NCBI GenBank assembly: GCA_963674475.2
Contig: CAXXFQ010000008.1
Span: forward strand, 248,001-312,000
Origin: CAXXFQ01 sp963674475
Lineage (GTDB): Bacteria; Planctomycetota; Planctomycetia; Pirellulales; Thermoguttaceae
Length of the DNA stretch: 64,000 bases
Direction: 5' to 3'
Shown here one piece after another: positions 16,847 through 26,394 of this stretch (positions are counted from its first letter, which is position 1; the number at the start of each line of letters is the position of its first letter). Both the position numbers and the translations under genes were made by a program. Below the pieces are notes generated by a model. It saw nothing but the letters and a program-made list of their open reading frames with translations, did not search any database and was not told where the DNA came from.

Positions 16847-16875
16847 TTGACCAACTTTGGTCGATCGTCTAAAAT
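16847..16875 (+). promoter_or_regulatory. tetR promoter with embedded palindromic operator
   Basis: TTGACC (16847-16852), a 17-base spacer and TAAAAT (16870-16875) make a good sigma-70 promoter. The perfect palindrome GACCAA-CT-TTGGTC (16849-16862) overlaps the -35 box and the start of the spacer, the standard place for a TetR-family repressor to block RNA polymerase. Autoregulation of the TetR-RND operon is inferred. Confidence 0.65.
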
Positions 16876-16941
16876 TGTATAGGAGACGAAAGAAGGTCTA
16901 TAGAAAAATATCAGTTGGCCCTTACTGAGTTTGATTGACCG

Positions 16942-17658
16942 ATGGGAAGTTATTCCAGTTCTGAAAAAACGAAAGCTGCATTGATTTCGGCCGCCGGTGA
17001 GTTGTTCACCGAGTTCGGGATCGATTCGGTCGGGATCCGCGCCATTGCCGAACGGGCGGGAGAAAATCCGGGAAGTATTCATTACCATTTTGGCGGTAAG
17101 GAGGGACTGGTTTTGGCCGTCCTTCGATTTGCGATGGCCGGGTGGGGGGAATCGCAGTTCGAAACGTGTGTCTCGGGAAACGAACCGTTATTGGAAACTC
17201 CCGAAGGCCAGGTCGAGCTGATTCGGAAGGTTTGTCGACTCCATTTGGATTTGGTCCACCGAAGCGAGAAGCCCGATTGGTGTTCCTTGTTGGTACACCG
17301 GGTTTTGGTTGGTTCCAATCAGGAGGTCGAGGTGATGATCGAGGAGTTTGCTCGGCCGCACCACGAATTTTTGAAGCGTTTTTTACAACGGCTTCGTCCT
17401 GATTTTTCGGCCGATCAAATCTTGGTCTTGTCGGTCAACTGGATGGGGCAGATTGTCCATCCATCGTTGGCCAAACCGGTCATATTGAAGTTGGCGAATT
17501 TGGAAGGCTATTCAGAAGATTTTCTTCAAGCCTTGGAAGATCATATTGCGGAAAATATCTCGCATGCCCTCGGGTTACCGTCGGTTCCGTCCCGAGAGGA
17601 AAAAAACGAAAAAGTGACCGGAGCAGAGGCCTCCCTGGCCTCGGGTCATCCAAAATAA
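16942..17658 (+). CDS. TetR-family transcriptional regulator
   Basis: 238 residues with an N-terminal TetR helix-turn-helix: KTKAALISAAGELFTEFG, then VGIRAIAERAGENPGSIHYHFGGKEGLVLAVL with the diagnostic YHFGGKEGL. The C-terminal ligand domain resembles the CerR/DUF1956 type found beside RND pumps. It is the first gene of an apparent operon: the adaptor gene starts 18 bases after its stop. The palindrome in its own promoter suggests it represses itself and the pump until an inducer binds. The inducer is unknown. Confidence 0.93.
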   Translation: MGSYSSSEKTKAALISAAGELFTEFGIDSVGIRAIAERAGENPGSIHYHFGGKEGLVLAVLRFAMAGWGESQFETCVSGNEPLLETPEGQVELIRKVCRLHLDLVHRSEKPDWCSLLVHRVLVGSNQEVEVMIEEFARPHHEFLKRFLQRLRPDFSADQILVLSVNWMGQIVHPSLAKPVILKLANLEGYSEDFLQALEDHIAENISHALGLPSVPSREEKNEKVTGAEASLASGHPK

Positions 17659-17676
17659 GAGGAAAAAGGTTCTGCC

Positions 17677-19002
17677 ATGAAAAAAGGAAATCGATGGGTT
17701 AGATGGGGCGCCCGTTTTCTGGTCGCCTTTTTGGCCATTGGCGTACTCACGTGTGTCGGTTTGAGTCGGGCCGCGTCGCAAGCGGATCTTAATTCGACCG
17801 ATTTATCCAAATCGGCCCAAGCGGTCCAGACGCTTGCCAAGCCGGTGAAGACGGCCGTCGTTCGGACCGGTTGTCTTTCATGTACGACCAGTTATCCCGG
17901 TATGACCAAAGCGGTCGAGACGGCCAAATTGGCTTTTCGAGTTGGCGGGCCGGTGATCGACGTGCCGGTCAAGCCGGGCGATTACGTCAAAAAAGGGGCC
18001 GTCCTTTTTCAGATCGACCCGCGTGATTTCCAAAACCAGGTGTCGGGCACGAAAGCGACGCTCGACGCGGCGAGGGCCAAGTTGGCCGCTATGGAAAAAG
18101 GGGCTCGCGACGAGGACGTTCGGGCGTTGGAAGCGAATTTGCTGGCGGCGCGTGCGAAGCAGAATTTCGCGCATAAACAGCTTGGCCGATTTCAGAATCT
18201 GATCAAGGAAAACGCCGTTTCGCGGTCCCAGTTCGACTCGATTGGAAGCGAGTGTCAGGCGGCCGACTCGGCGGTACGCGCGATGGAGCAAGAGTTGGTC
18301 AAAGCGAAGACCGGGTCGCGTGTCGAAGTAATCGAGGCGATGAAAGCCGAGATTCGAGGACTTGAAACCCGACTCAAGGTGGCCCAGGATGCTTTGCACG
18401 ACACCACGTTGCGAGCGCCGTTTAACGGGGTAATTACCAGGCAGTTCATCGAACCCCACGAGTTTATCGATAAAGGCAAGCCGGTCATCGCGATGCACAA
18501 CATCGATCGGATGGAAATTGCCGTTTATTTGCCGGATCAAGAATTGGTCCATCGCGATATCAATAAACCGTTTCAGGCGGCGGTGACCTTTCACGCCTTG
18601 GGCGATCAAGAGTTTATCGCTTCCTTCAAAGAGGTCAACACCGAGGCCAATCCTCAGACCCGGACCTACGAAGTGGTCTTCGTCTTGGACGTTCCCAAGG
18701 GAGTGAACCTTTTGCCCGGGATGTCGGCCGAGGTTTCGTTGGATTCGGCTCGGGCCGGTCTGGACGCGAATACGCCTCTGGTTCCGGCGACGGCCGTTTT
18801 CTCCGACGCCAGCAACAAGGAGTTTGTCTGGGTCGTCGATCCGAGCACCTCGACTGCCATCAAGCGGGAGATCCAAAAAGGCCGACTCGCTCGTGGTGAT
18901 TGGTACGAAGTGATTGCCGGTTTGAGTCCGGGAGAGCGTGTTGTCACGGCGGGGGCCGATTTCCTCATTTCCGGAATGAAACTTCGACCGATTACCCGTT
19001 GA
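17677..19002 (+). CDS. RND efflux periplasmic adaptor (HlyD/MFP family)
   Basis: 441-residue periplasmic adaptor linking an RND pump to an outer-membrane channel. It has an N-terminal signal/anchor (ARFLVAFLAIGVLTCVGL), a lipoyl half-motif (FRVGGPVIDVPVKPGDYVKKGAVLFQID), a long alpha-hairpin (about 125-235) and the second lipoyl/barrel segment beginning TTLRAPFNGVITRQFIEPHEFIDKG. The C-terminal membrane-proximal domain ends GERVVTAGADFLISGMKLRP. The ribosome binding site is strong (GAGGAAAAAGG). The pump gene follows after a 159-base gap containing a hairpin. No TolC-like channel is encoded nearby. Confidence 0.93.
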   Translation: MKKGNRWVRWGARFLVAFLAIGVLTCVGLSRAASQADLNSTDLSKSAQAVQTLAKPVKTAVVRTGCLSCTTSYPGMTKAVETAKLAFRVGGPVIDVPVKPGDYVKKGAVLFQIDPRDFQNQVSGTKATLDAARAKLAAMEKGARDEDVRALEANLLAARAKQNFAHKQLGRFQNLIKENAVSRSQFDSIGSECQAADSAVRAMEQELVKAKTGSRVEVIEAMKAEIRGLETRLKVAQDALHDTTLRAPFNGVITRQFIEPHEFIDKGKPVIAMHNIDRMEIAVYLPDQELVHRDINKPFQAAVTFHALGDQEFIASFKEVNTEANPQTRTYEVVFVLDVPKGVNLLPGMSAEVSLDSARAGLDANTPLVPATAVFSDASNKEFVWVVDPSTSTAIKREIQKGRLARGDWYEVIAGLSPGERVVTAGADFLISGMKLRPITR

Positions 19003-19055
19003 CCCCTACGAGAAGAGACGGGTCGATTGGCGGGTCTTTCCTCCAGTCCCAAAAG

Positions 19056-19089
19056 ACGGCCACCTAAGCAAGGGAAGTTTGGTGGCCGT
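19056..19089 (+). terminator. Hairpin between adaptor and pump genes, possible attenuator
   Basis: ACGGCCACC and GGTGGCCGT form a perfect 9-bp stem around a 16-base loop, followed by TTTCCC. The T-tract is short, so this is more likely a partial terminator or mRNA-stability element than a full stop between the two subunits. Confidence 0.45.
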
Positions 19090-19161
19090 TTTCCCATTGC
19101 GTTGTTTTTTGGTCTAATCCTCTAGTTCCATCCCCCTCGGATAAACGGAACCGTTAAAACG

Positions 19162-22100
19162 ATGAACCCAGCCAAGCTTGTTCTCAAAAAACAAACGATT
19201 ACCACGGTTTTGATTGTCCTGTTGGTCTTTGCCGGTTGGAAAGCCTATTTCGGGCTGGGCCGCCTGGAGAACCCCGACTTTGTCATTAAGCTTGCCGTGG
19301 TTTTCACGCCCTATCCGGGCGCTTCGCCTGAAGAGGTCGAGCAGGAGGTGACCGATCCGCTTGAGGAAGCGATTCAGGCGCTGGGGCAACGGAAACGGAT
19401 CTGGTCGATTTCGCAAGAGGGGCTGTCGGTCATCTATTTCGAGGTCAAGCCGGACTTCAAAAGCAAAGAGCTTCCCCAAATTTGGGACGAGTTGCGTCGC
19501 AAGGTGAACGACGCCCAGATTTATTTGCCGCCGGGTGCCGGGCCGTCGATTGTCAACGATGACTTTGGGGACGTGTTTGGCGTTTTCTATGCGCTCAGCG
19601 GCGAAGGGTATTCGTATGAAGAGCTCAAGGATTACGCCGATGAACTCAAGAAGGAAATACTCCTCTGCAAGGACGTCGCGAAGGTCGCTTTTTGGGGCGT
19701 TCAGCGGGAGGTGATTTATATTGAGATGGAGCCGTCGAAGATGGCCGAGCTGGGGATCTCGCCCACGACCGTTTTTCGAGTGCTCCAGTCCCAAAACGCG
19801 GTGGCCAAATCCGGCAAGGTCCAGATCGGCGAAGATTATGTTCGGATCACGCCGACGGGCGATTTTACCTCGGAAGAGGCGATCGGCAATCTGCTTTTTT
19901 CCGATCTTCAGGGGCGAGGCATCGTGCGGCTTCGTGATGTGGCGACGATCCGGCGTGGTTTTCAAGACCCTCCCAATCAGTTGATGTACTTCAACGGCAA
20001 ACCGGCGATCGGAATCGGGATTTCGACCGTCTTGGGCGGGAACGTTTTGGAAATGGGCGAGGCGGTCAGGGCGAAACTCCAACAGCTCAAACCGACATGC
20101 CCTGCCGGGATGGAGCTGGGCGTCATCGCCGACCAGGCGGAAACGGTTGACCGGGCGGTGGGCGGCTTTGTCCTGAACCTGTTCGAGTCGATTGCCATCG
20201 TCATTGTCATGTTGATGATCTTCATGGGCTGGCGGACCGGTTTGTTGATCGGAGCGGTCTTGCTTTTGACGATTTTGGCCACCTTCTGTTACATGTGGGT
20301 CGACGGGATCGCACTGCAAAAAATTTCTCTAGGAGCGTTGATTCTCGCCTTGGGGATGTTGGTCGACAACGCGATTGTCGTGGCCGAAGGGATTTTGATT
20401 CGTATCCAAAAGGGCGAGGATCGCGAGAAGGCGGCGATCGACTCGGTCGCCCAGACCCAATGGCCCCTGTTAGGCGCGACGGTGGTGGCGATTTTGGCGT
20501 TTGCCGCGATCGGTTTCACCCCGGGCAACGTCGGGGAATTCTGCCAATCGTTGTTCAAGGTGATGGCCGCTTCGCTTCTGTTCAGTTGGCTTTTGGCGGT
20601 GACGGTGACGCCCCTGTTGTGTTATCGTTTTCTTCCGAAGCCCAAGGAGACGATGGCCGACCCGTACGACCGGCCGATGTTCCGGATATATCGACGTTTT
20701 CTCCATCGGTGCCTCCGTTTTTGGCAGGTGTCGTTCGGCGTGTTGTTGTTGATGGTGATTGCCGCGGTGGTCGGATTTAGTTTCATCCCGCATTTCTTCT
20801 TTTCCCCTTCGACGCAACCTCAGTTTTTAGTCGACTACTGGCGACCGCAAGGGACTCACATCGAACAGACGGCCGAGGATATCCAACAGATACAAAATTT
20901 CATTGCCCAACAAGAAGGGGTCACGAATTACGCGTCCTTTGTGGGCGAAGGCGCGTTGCGATTTATATTGCCCTATGACTATACGCCGAGAAATTCGAGT
21001 TACGGGCAGGTCTTGGTGACGGTCGACGATTACGAAAAGATCGCGAATCTGATCCCGAAAATCCGTGACTATCTCAACGAGACGTTCCCCGATTCGGAGC
21101 CGAAGATCAAAGTCTTCGAAAACGGGCCCGCTCCGTCGGCCAAAATCGAGGCCGAGTTCCGGGGGCCGGATGTCGAAGTTCTTTACGAATTGTGCGAACA
21201 GGCCAAAGAGATCATGCGCGAGGATGGGGACGCCGTCAATGTGCGCGATAACTGGCGGCAAATGGCCGAAGTCAAACGGCCGGTTTTCTCCGAATCGATT
21301 GCCCGTCGAACCGGCATCACGCGTTCGGATTTGGCCAATGCGTTGCAGATGAATTTCAGCGGTCTGACAGTCGGTCTGTACCGGGAAGAAAACGACCTGC
21401 TGCCGATCGTGATTCGGCCGCCGGAGGACGATCGAGCCTCGTTTGTCGATCGCAATAAGATCCACATCTGGAGCCCCGCCTTGAGTCAACCGTTGCCGTT
21501 TGAGCAGGTGGTTCAAGAGATCGAGACGGTTCGCGAACCGCCGATGGTCAGACGGCGAAACCGGGTCCGTATGATTCAGGCTCAATGCGATCCGGGTCTC
21601 GGGACGACCGATTCGTTGCTGACTCGGCTTCGCCCGAAGATCGAGGCGATTCCGTTGCCGCCGGGCTACGAGCTCAGTTGGGAAGGAGAATTGTACTATT
21701 CCAGTGAGGCGAACTCGAAGTTGGCCCAAATCTTTCCGGTCTGTTTGTTGGGAATGTTCGTGATTTTGATCGGCCTGTTTAATGCGTTGCGTCAACCGAT
21801 CATTATTTTCCTGACGTTGCCGTTGTCGATTATCGGTGTCACGGCCGGGCTTTTGATAGCCGGTTTGCCGTTCGGGTTCATGTCGATTCTCGGTTTTCTC
21901 GGCCTTTCCGGGATGCTGATCAAAAACGCGATCGTGTTGATGGATGAGATCGACCTGGAAATCAAGGCCGGGAAACCACGCTACCAGGCGGTCCTCGATT
22001 CGGGCGTCAGTCGTATGCGACCGGTCATCATGGCCTCCGGCACGACCGTTTTCGGGATGACGCCGCTGGTTTGGGACCCTTTCTACGCGGTGATGGCGAC

Positions 22101-22200
22101 AACCGTGGCCGGCGGGCTCATTGGGGCGACCGTTTTAACCTTGATCGTGGTCCCGATGTTCTACTGCCTCTTTTATCGAATCAAACCGACGGTACAATAA
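19162..22200 (+). CDS. RND-family efflux transporter, inner-membrane pump
   Basis: 1012-residue resistance-nodulation-division transporter with the usual duplicated organisation: TM1 (QTITTVLIVLLVFAGW), a large periplasmic loop, a TM2-6 bundle with the proton-relay Asp in LGMLVDNAIVVAEG, a second loop, and TM8-12 containing FMSILGFLGLSGMLIKNAIVLMDEID. It is most like the bacterial multidrug or hydrophobe exporters (AcrB/VexF side) and lacks the HME metal-pump signature as far as I can see. With the adaptor and TetR it forms a regulated efflux operon; the outer-membrane channel must come from elsewhere. Substrate unknown. Confidence 0.94.
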   Translation: MNPAKLVLKKQTITTVLIVLLVFAGWKAYFGLGRLENPDFVIKLAVVFTPYPGASPEEVEQEVTDPLEEAIQALGQRKRIWSISQEGLSVIYFEVKPDFKSKELPQIWDELRRKVNDAQIYLPPGAGPSIVNDDFGDVFGVFYALSGEGYSYEELKDYADELKKEILLCKDVAKVAFWGVQREVIYIEMEPSKMAELGISPTTVFRVLQSQNAVAKSGKVQIGEDYVRITPTGDFTSEEAIGNLLFSDLQGRGIVRLRDVATIRRGFQDPPNQLMYFNGKPAIGIGISTVLGGNVLEMGEAVRAKLQQLKPTCPAGMELGVIADQAETVDRAVGGFVLNLFESIAIVIVMLMIFMGWRTGLLIGAVLLLTILATFCYMWVDGIALQKISLGALILALGMLVDNAIVVAEGILIRIQKGEDREKAAIDSVAQTQWPLLGATVVAILAFAAIGFTPGNVGEFCQSLFKVMAASLLFSWLLAVTVTPLLCYRFLPKPKETMADPYDRPMFRIYRRFLHRCLRFWQVSFGVLLLMVIAAVVGFSFIPHFFFSPSTQPQFLVDYWRPQGTHIEQTAEDIQQIQNFIAQQEGVTNYASFVGEGALRFILPYDYTPRNSSYGQVLVTVDDYEKIANLIPKIRDYLNETFPDSEPKIKVFENGPAPSAKIEAEFRGPDVEVLYELCEQAKEIMREDGDAVNVRDNWRQMAEVKRPVFSESIARRTGITRSDLANALQMNFSGLTVGLYREENDLLPIVIRPPEDDRASFVDRNKIHIWSPALSQPLPFEQVVQEIETVREPPMVRRRNRVRMIQAQCDPGLGTTDSLLTRLRPKIEAIPLPPGYELSWEGELYYSSEANSKLAQIFPVCLLGMFVILIGLFNALRQPIIIFLTLPLSIIGVTAGLLIAGLPFGFMSILGFLGLSGMLIKNAIVLMDEIDLEIKAGKPRYQAVLDSGVSRMRPVIMASGTTVFGMTPLVWDPFYAVMATTVAGGLIGATVLTLIVVPMFYCLFYRIKPTVQ

Positions 22201-22285
22201 GGGTTCGTTGTTTGGTGGGAAACCTCCACGCATGAGGGGGGGGTAAAGAGGTTGTGAAGAGAACTCGTGGAAAGGACAGAACGGG

Positions 22286-22843
22286 ATGTACGATAAAGAG
22301 GCCCTTAAGAGTTTGGTTCGGGAAAAAGCGCTGAAGTTTGGCGATTTCACGCTCGCTTCGGGCAAAAAAGCCAAATATTATCTCGACGGAAAACAGGTGA
22401 CCCTCGATCCGACCGGGTCGCGCTTGATCGCCGAGGGAATTTTGGACTTGCTGGCCGAAGGACCGATGCCCGATTGCGTCGGCGGAATGGCGATTGGGGC
22501 CGATCCGATTACGTCGGCCGTCGTCACCATGTCTTCGGTTCGCGAGACGCCCGTTTTGGGCTTCCTGGTCCGCAAGGAGGCCAAAGGGCACGGGACCCAA
22601 AAGTTTGTCGAAGGACCGGTTCAGCCGGGCCAGACGGCGGTCATCGTCGAGGATGTGGTCACGACCGGCGGTTCGTCGCTTGACGCGATCAAGCGGGTCG
22701 AGGCGTTCGGAATGAAGGTCACCGGGGTCATCGCGATCATCGACCGGATGGAGGGCGGCGCCGAGGCGTTCGCCAAAGCCGGATATCCGCTGACGAGTCT
22801 GCTGAAAATCACCGACTTCGGAATCGAACCGCCGAAGTCCTAA
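22286..22843 (+). CDS. pyrE: Orotate phosphoribosyltransferase
   Basis: Transfers phosphoribose from PRPP to orotate in pyrimidine synthesis. The 185-residue product is of normal length. The PRPP loop is AVIVEDVVTTGGSSLDAI and the substrate region starts GDFTLASGKKAKYYLDGK. AAGGA precedes the ATG. It follows the RND pump gene by 85 bases but has its own function and its own terminator, so co-transcription would be accidental. Confidence 0.96.
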   Translation: MYDKEALKSLVREKALKFGDFTLASGKKAKYYLDGKQVTLDPTGSRLIAEGILDLLAEGPMPDCVGGMAIGADPITSAVVTMSSVRETPVLGFLVRKEAKGHGTQKFVEGPVQPGQTAVIVEDVVTTGGSSLDAIKRVEAFGMKVTGVIAIIDRMEGGAEAFAKAGYPLTSLLKITDFGIEPPKS

Positions 22844-22871
22844 TGGACGGTTGCCGAAAATTTCCAATACC

Positions 22872-22906
22872 AAAAAGGGTTGTCTCTTTGAAGGCAGCCC
22901 TTTTTT
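22872..22906 (+). terminator. Rho-independent terminator after pyrE
   Basis: AAAAAGGGTTGTCT and AGGCAGCCCTTTTTT pair (two G-U wobbles) around a short loop, with a T-run within and after the stem. Confidence 0.8.
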
Positions 22907-23301
22907 AGTTTCTTGCCTATTTCGCCCATCCTCTATTTGAGATGTGCTCTTCCCTCTTGATGGTTTCTCTTTCACGCGTAGGAAGGGGAATTTTTTTCCA
23001 GTCTTTCAGTCATTATCAGGGGTTCTTTTTAGGCTTTGGCCGGCGAGGGTGAAATCGACCTTGACGCGGGGAGCCGTTTCTCAGTATTTATAATCCACTT
23101 CCCTAAGGATGGGGATTGATGGCGTTATCGGATTGCTACCATGAGGCCTCCCCGCAGGCCAATCAGCAACGCTTCTTTTTTTGGAAAATAACTCCTTAAA
23201 GGGGCCCAGAGCAAACGAAACCACTCGACCGGGCGCACCTTGAAACAGCCAACTGTTGATCCGGGCAAGTCGATCGTTGGTAGGTTGCCCTCTATGCCAA
23301 C
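22907..23301. other. Gene-free stretch before the sugar-dehydratase gene
   Basis: About 395 bases. I see no repeat, RNA gene or credible coding sequence; it presumably holds the promoter of the next gene. Confidence 0.45.
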
Positions 23302-25158
23302 ATGACACAAAAAATTGCCAATCTCAAACGTTTGGGGCTTTTGGCCCTGTTTCACTATACCGTTTTTTGCCTCACGCTGGCGCTGGCCTATCTGATCCGG
23401 TTCGATTTTTCCTGGCCGCCCTACGCCGATTCGGCTTGGGTGAAAATGATTTTTTTCATCGCCGGGGCGAAGTGCCTGGTCTTCGGACTCGGGGGGCATT
23501 TTTCGGGATGGTGGTTCTACGTCACGATTAAAGACTTGGCCAAATTGGGGCAAAGCGCGTTCCTCTGTTTTTTGCTCGTTTTCGGTTTTGCCTATCTGCG
23601 TGTCTTCGAGTCTTCACTGCCGCGATCGGTGCCCGTGATCGATTTTTTCCTCTCGGTCTGCTTTCTTGGCGGAGTTCGGGCCAGCTGGCGCGTGGTTCGG
23701 GAAGAGTTTGTCCCGTTTTTCACGGGGGTTCACCAACGGCGCGTCCTCTTCGTCGGGGCCGATTTGACGACCGGCCGGTTTGCGTACCATCTGCACGCCG
23801 ATCCCGATATGCCTTATCGAGTGGTGGGGTTCCTTTCGCCCGATCCGGCCCCCGTGCGGCAAAGTTTGGGGCATATTCCCGTCTTGGGCAACGTCGAGGA
23901 TCTCGAAGCGATTGTCCATCGGCATCATATTAACGATCTTTTTATTCTCGCCGGGACGTTGTCGGGCAATCGGCTGCGAAAGATCATGAAGCTTTGCGGA
24001 AAAATCAACCTCGAGTTGAAGGTGATTCCGCAGGCCGAATGTCGACTCGGCAATCAGACGATTCCGATTCGGAAGATCAATATCGAAGACCTCTTGCAAC
24101 GCGATCCGGTCCGATTGGACGACGCCGTGATTCGCTCGTTGGTCCACAGTCGGCGGGTCATGGTCACCGGTGCCGGCGGGAGTATCGGCTCGGAGATTTG
24201 TCGCAATTTGATGAAATACGAGCCGAAGGAGCTGATCCTTCTCGGGCGGGGCGAGAATCGAATTTTCTTTATCGAGGGCGAGCTCAAACAGCATGAATCC
24301 AAAACGAAATTGACGCCGGTCATTGCCGATGTGAGCAATTTGAGCCGGATGACGCAGATTTTTTCCAGATCGCGGCCCGAAATTATTTTTCACGCCGCCG
24401 CGCACAAGCATGTGCCGTTGATGGAAGATAATGTCTCTGAAGCGGTGCGGAACAATGTTTTCGGCACGAAAAACGTCGCCGATCTGGCCCATCAGTTCCA
24501 GTCGGAAGCGTTTGTCTTGATCTCGACCGACAAGGCGGTTCGCCCGACCAGTGTCATGGGAATGACCAAGCATATGGCCGAACGCTATGTGCTGTCGATG
24601 TCGCGGGACTCGTCGACCAAATTCATGGTGACCCGCTTCGGCAACGTGTTGGGATCGGTGGGAAGCGTCGTGCCGATCTTCGAAAAGCAGATCCGTGTGG
24701 GCGGACCGATCACGGTGACCGATCCGAAGATGGAACGGTATTTCATGACCATCCCTGAAGCGGCCGGGCTGGTTTTGCAAGCGGCCGGGATGGGCGACGG
24801 CGGTGAAATCTTTGTCTTGAACATGGGCAACCCGGTTCGAATTACCGAGTTGGCCAAAGACATGATCCGTCTGGCCGGACTGCCAGAAGAATCGATCGAG
24901 ATTGTCTATTCCGGGCTTCGGCCGGGAGAAAAACTCTACGAAGAGCTCTATTACGAAAACGAATCGATGTTGGCGACCGGTCATGCCAAATTGATGATGG
25001 CCCAACATCATCCCCATGCGGCCGACGAGGTCCGTCGTCAGGTCGCCTCACTCGGATCGAATATCGAAGGGCCCGATTGCGAAATCAGAGCCAAGCTCGA
25101 GGAATTTATTCCGACCTATCAAAAGGCGATGCAGCTGGAGGTCAAGCGGGCCGGTTGA
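23302..25158 (+). CDS. Membrane-bound nucleoside-diphosphate-sugar 4,6-dehydratase (CapD/WbpM type)
   Basis: 618-residue polysaccharide-biosynthesis protein. Residues 1 to about 125 contain four hydrophobic membrane segments, followed by a CoA-binding-like nucleotide domain (RRVLFVGADLTTGRF). The C-terminal half is an extended SDR dehydratase with the NAD motif VTGAGGSIGSEICR at about residue 290. In the active site the usual Tyr-xxx-Lys is MGMTK (within TSVMGMTKHMAERY), the Met/Lys form typical of FlaA1/PglF/WbpM enzymes that convert UDP-GlcNAc to the 4-keto-6-deoxy sugar. Further motifs STDKAVRPTSV and SGLRPGEKLYEELY agree. It probably starts synthesis of a modified sugar for surface polysaccharide or glycoprotein; no glycosyltransferases flank it. 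Confidence 0.93.
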   Translation: MTQKIANLKRLGLLALFHYTVFCLTLALAYLIRFDFSWPPYADSAWVKMIFFIAGAKCLVFGLGGHFSGWWFYVTIKDLAKLGQSAFLCFLLVFGFAYLRVFESSLPRSVPVIDFFLSVCFLGGVRASWRVVREEFVPFFTGVHQRRVLFVGADLTTGRFAYHLHADPDMPYRVVGFLSPDPAPVRQSLGHIPVLGNVEDLEAIVHRHHINDLFILAGTLSGNRLRKIMKLCGKINLELKVIPQAECRLGNQTIPIRKINIEDLLQRDPVRLDDAVIRSLVHSRRVMVTGAGGSIGSEICRNLMKYEPKELILLGRGENRIFFIEGELKQHESKTKLTPVIADVSNLSRMTQIFSRSRPEIIFHAAAHKHVPLMEDNVSEAVRNNVFGTKNVADLAHQFQSEAFVLISTDKAVRPTSVMGMTKHMAERYVLSMSRDSSTKFMVTRFGNVLGSVGSVVPIFEKQIRVGGPITVTDPKMERYFMTIPEAAGLVLQAAGMGDGGEIFVLNMGNPVRITELAKDMIRLAGLPEESIEIVYSGLRPGEKLYEELYYENESMLATGHAKLMMAQHHPHAADEVRRQVASLGSNIEGPDCEIRAKLEEFIPTYQKAMQLEVKRAG

Positions 25159-25216
25159 GCGGGGAGGCGTCGGTTCGTGTTTTGTCGAACGGGATTTGTT
25201 TTTCAAGGGACCAATC

Positions 25217-26011
25217 ATGACGCAAATCCGTATCGCACACGGTCGGTGTACCGCTTGTGGTCTTTGTTCGGCAACTTGTCCTTTGGAGTTGTTTGATTTT
25301 AACGAATACGATCCGCCCGAACTGATTGAGCGTGCCGAGGAGTTCTGTATCGGATGCGGGCACTGCATGGCCGTCTGTCCGGAAGGGGCCATCTCGCTCG
25401 ATCAGGTCGATCCGGACCAGTGCGAAAAGGCGGTCGATCTTCGTCCCGAATCGTTCCAACAGTTCAGTGCCTTGGTCAAGTCGCGTCGTTCGATTCGAAA
25501 ATACGATCCCCGATCTCTCGAGGACGAAACGCTCGACCGACTGTTTGACCTCGTTCGATGGGCCCCCAGCGCGAAGAACCAGCAAGTAGTCCAGTGGATC
25601 GTCGTCAATCGGCGTGAAAAAGTACACGAGCTTTCGGCGCGGGTGGCCTCTTATATGAAGACATACGGCCTGCTTCCGATGCTGGTCGAGGCGTGGGAAA
25701 AGGGGCACGACGTTGTCCATCGGGATGCCCCATGCCTGGCGATTGCCCACGCGCCGGACGACGCTTGGGTGCCGGCGATCGATTGCACGATCGCCACGGA
25801 ACTTCTCGATCTGGCCGCCTTTTCGCTCGGCCTGGGCAGCTGCTGGGCCGGTTTTTTCATGACGGCCGCCCGAAACGATCGGTCTCTTTCCGACTTCCTG
25901 GAGATTCCCAAAGGGCATTCGATTCACACGGCCCTTATGCTCGGTTATCCCCAGGAACATTATGTCCGCGTTCCGCCCCGTCGAGAGGCCCGGGTACGCC
26001 GGATTTCTTAA
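25217..26011 (+). CDS. Ferredoxin-nitroreductase fusion protein
   Basis: 264 residues. The N-terminus carries two [4Fe-4S] motifs, CTACGLCSATCP and CIGCGHCMAVCP, as in bacterial 2[4Fe-4S] ferredoxins. From about residue 80 follows a nitroreductase-family FMN domain (SRRSIRKYDPRSLEDETLDRLFDLVRWAPSAKNQQVVQWIV; C-terminal LMLGYP). Such proteins take electrons from low-potential donors and reduce an unknown acceptor; similar genes are common in anaerobes. The ATG at 25217 is preceded by AAGGGA; a longer frame from 25016 overlaps the previous gene and lacks homology. It starts 58 bases after the sugar dehydratase, so the two may be co-transcribed. Confidence 0.9.
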   Translation: MTQIRIAHGRCTACGLCSATCPLELFDFNEYDPPELIERAEEFCIGCGHCMAVCPEGAISLDQVDPDQCEKAVDLRPESFQQFSALVKSRRSIRKYDPRSLEDETLDRLFDLVRWAPSAKNQQVVQWIVVNRREKVHELSARVASYMKTYGLLPMLVEAWEKGHDVVHRDAPCLAIAHAPDDAWVPAIDCTIATELLDLAAFSLGLGSCWAGFFMTAARNDRSLSDFLEIPKGHSIHTALMLGYPQEHYVRVPPRREARVRRIS

Positions 26012-26394
26012 AACGGTTTTTTCTCTCCGACCCTTTTATGACCGTTCTTTCCCCTCTCTGAAAGCGGTTTTCTCTCCCCCGCCGAGTCTCATTTCCGATT
26101 TTCTTGACGCTTTCTTTGCGAAGGGAAAAGTTGCGGGAATCTTTTGCTGTCCCGCGAAAAAAGTGCAATCGGAACGCCTTACCTGTTCGGAATTGTTCGA
26201 CGGCCGAATCTTCTCTATTCCTACTAATCAGCAAGACTGGCGTGGGCCCGAGGCAAGTCGCCAAGATTTGTAAAGATCTTCAAAATTTTGGGAATCGACT
26301 CTCCCGAAAACCAAAAAGATTGCCTTTGGTTTTTTTACTCCAAACTTGCCTCGATTGAGTCAAGCCGTAACACCCAAAAGTGGAGAGTTGAGAT
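26012..26394. other. Gene-free stretch before the porin gene
   Basis: About 380 bases, AT-rich towards the end. It contains a small GCGGGA/TCCCGC hairpin (about 26132-26156). The porin promoter should lie here; no gene is convincing. Confidence 0.45.
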
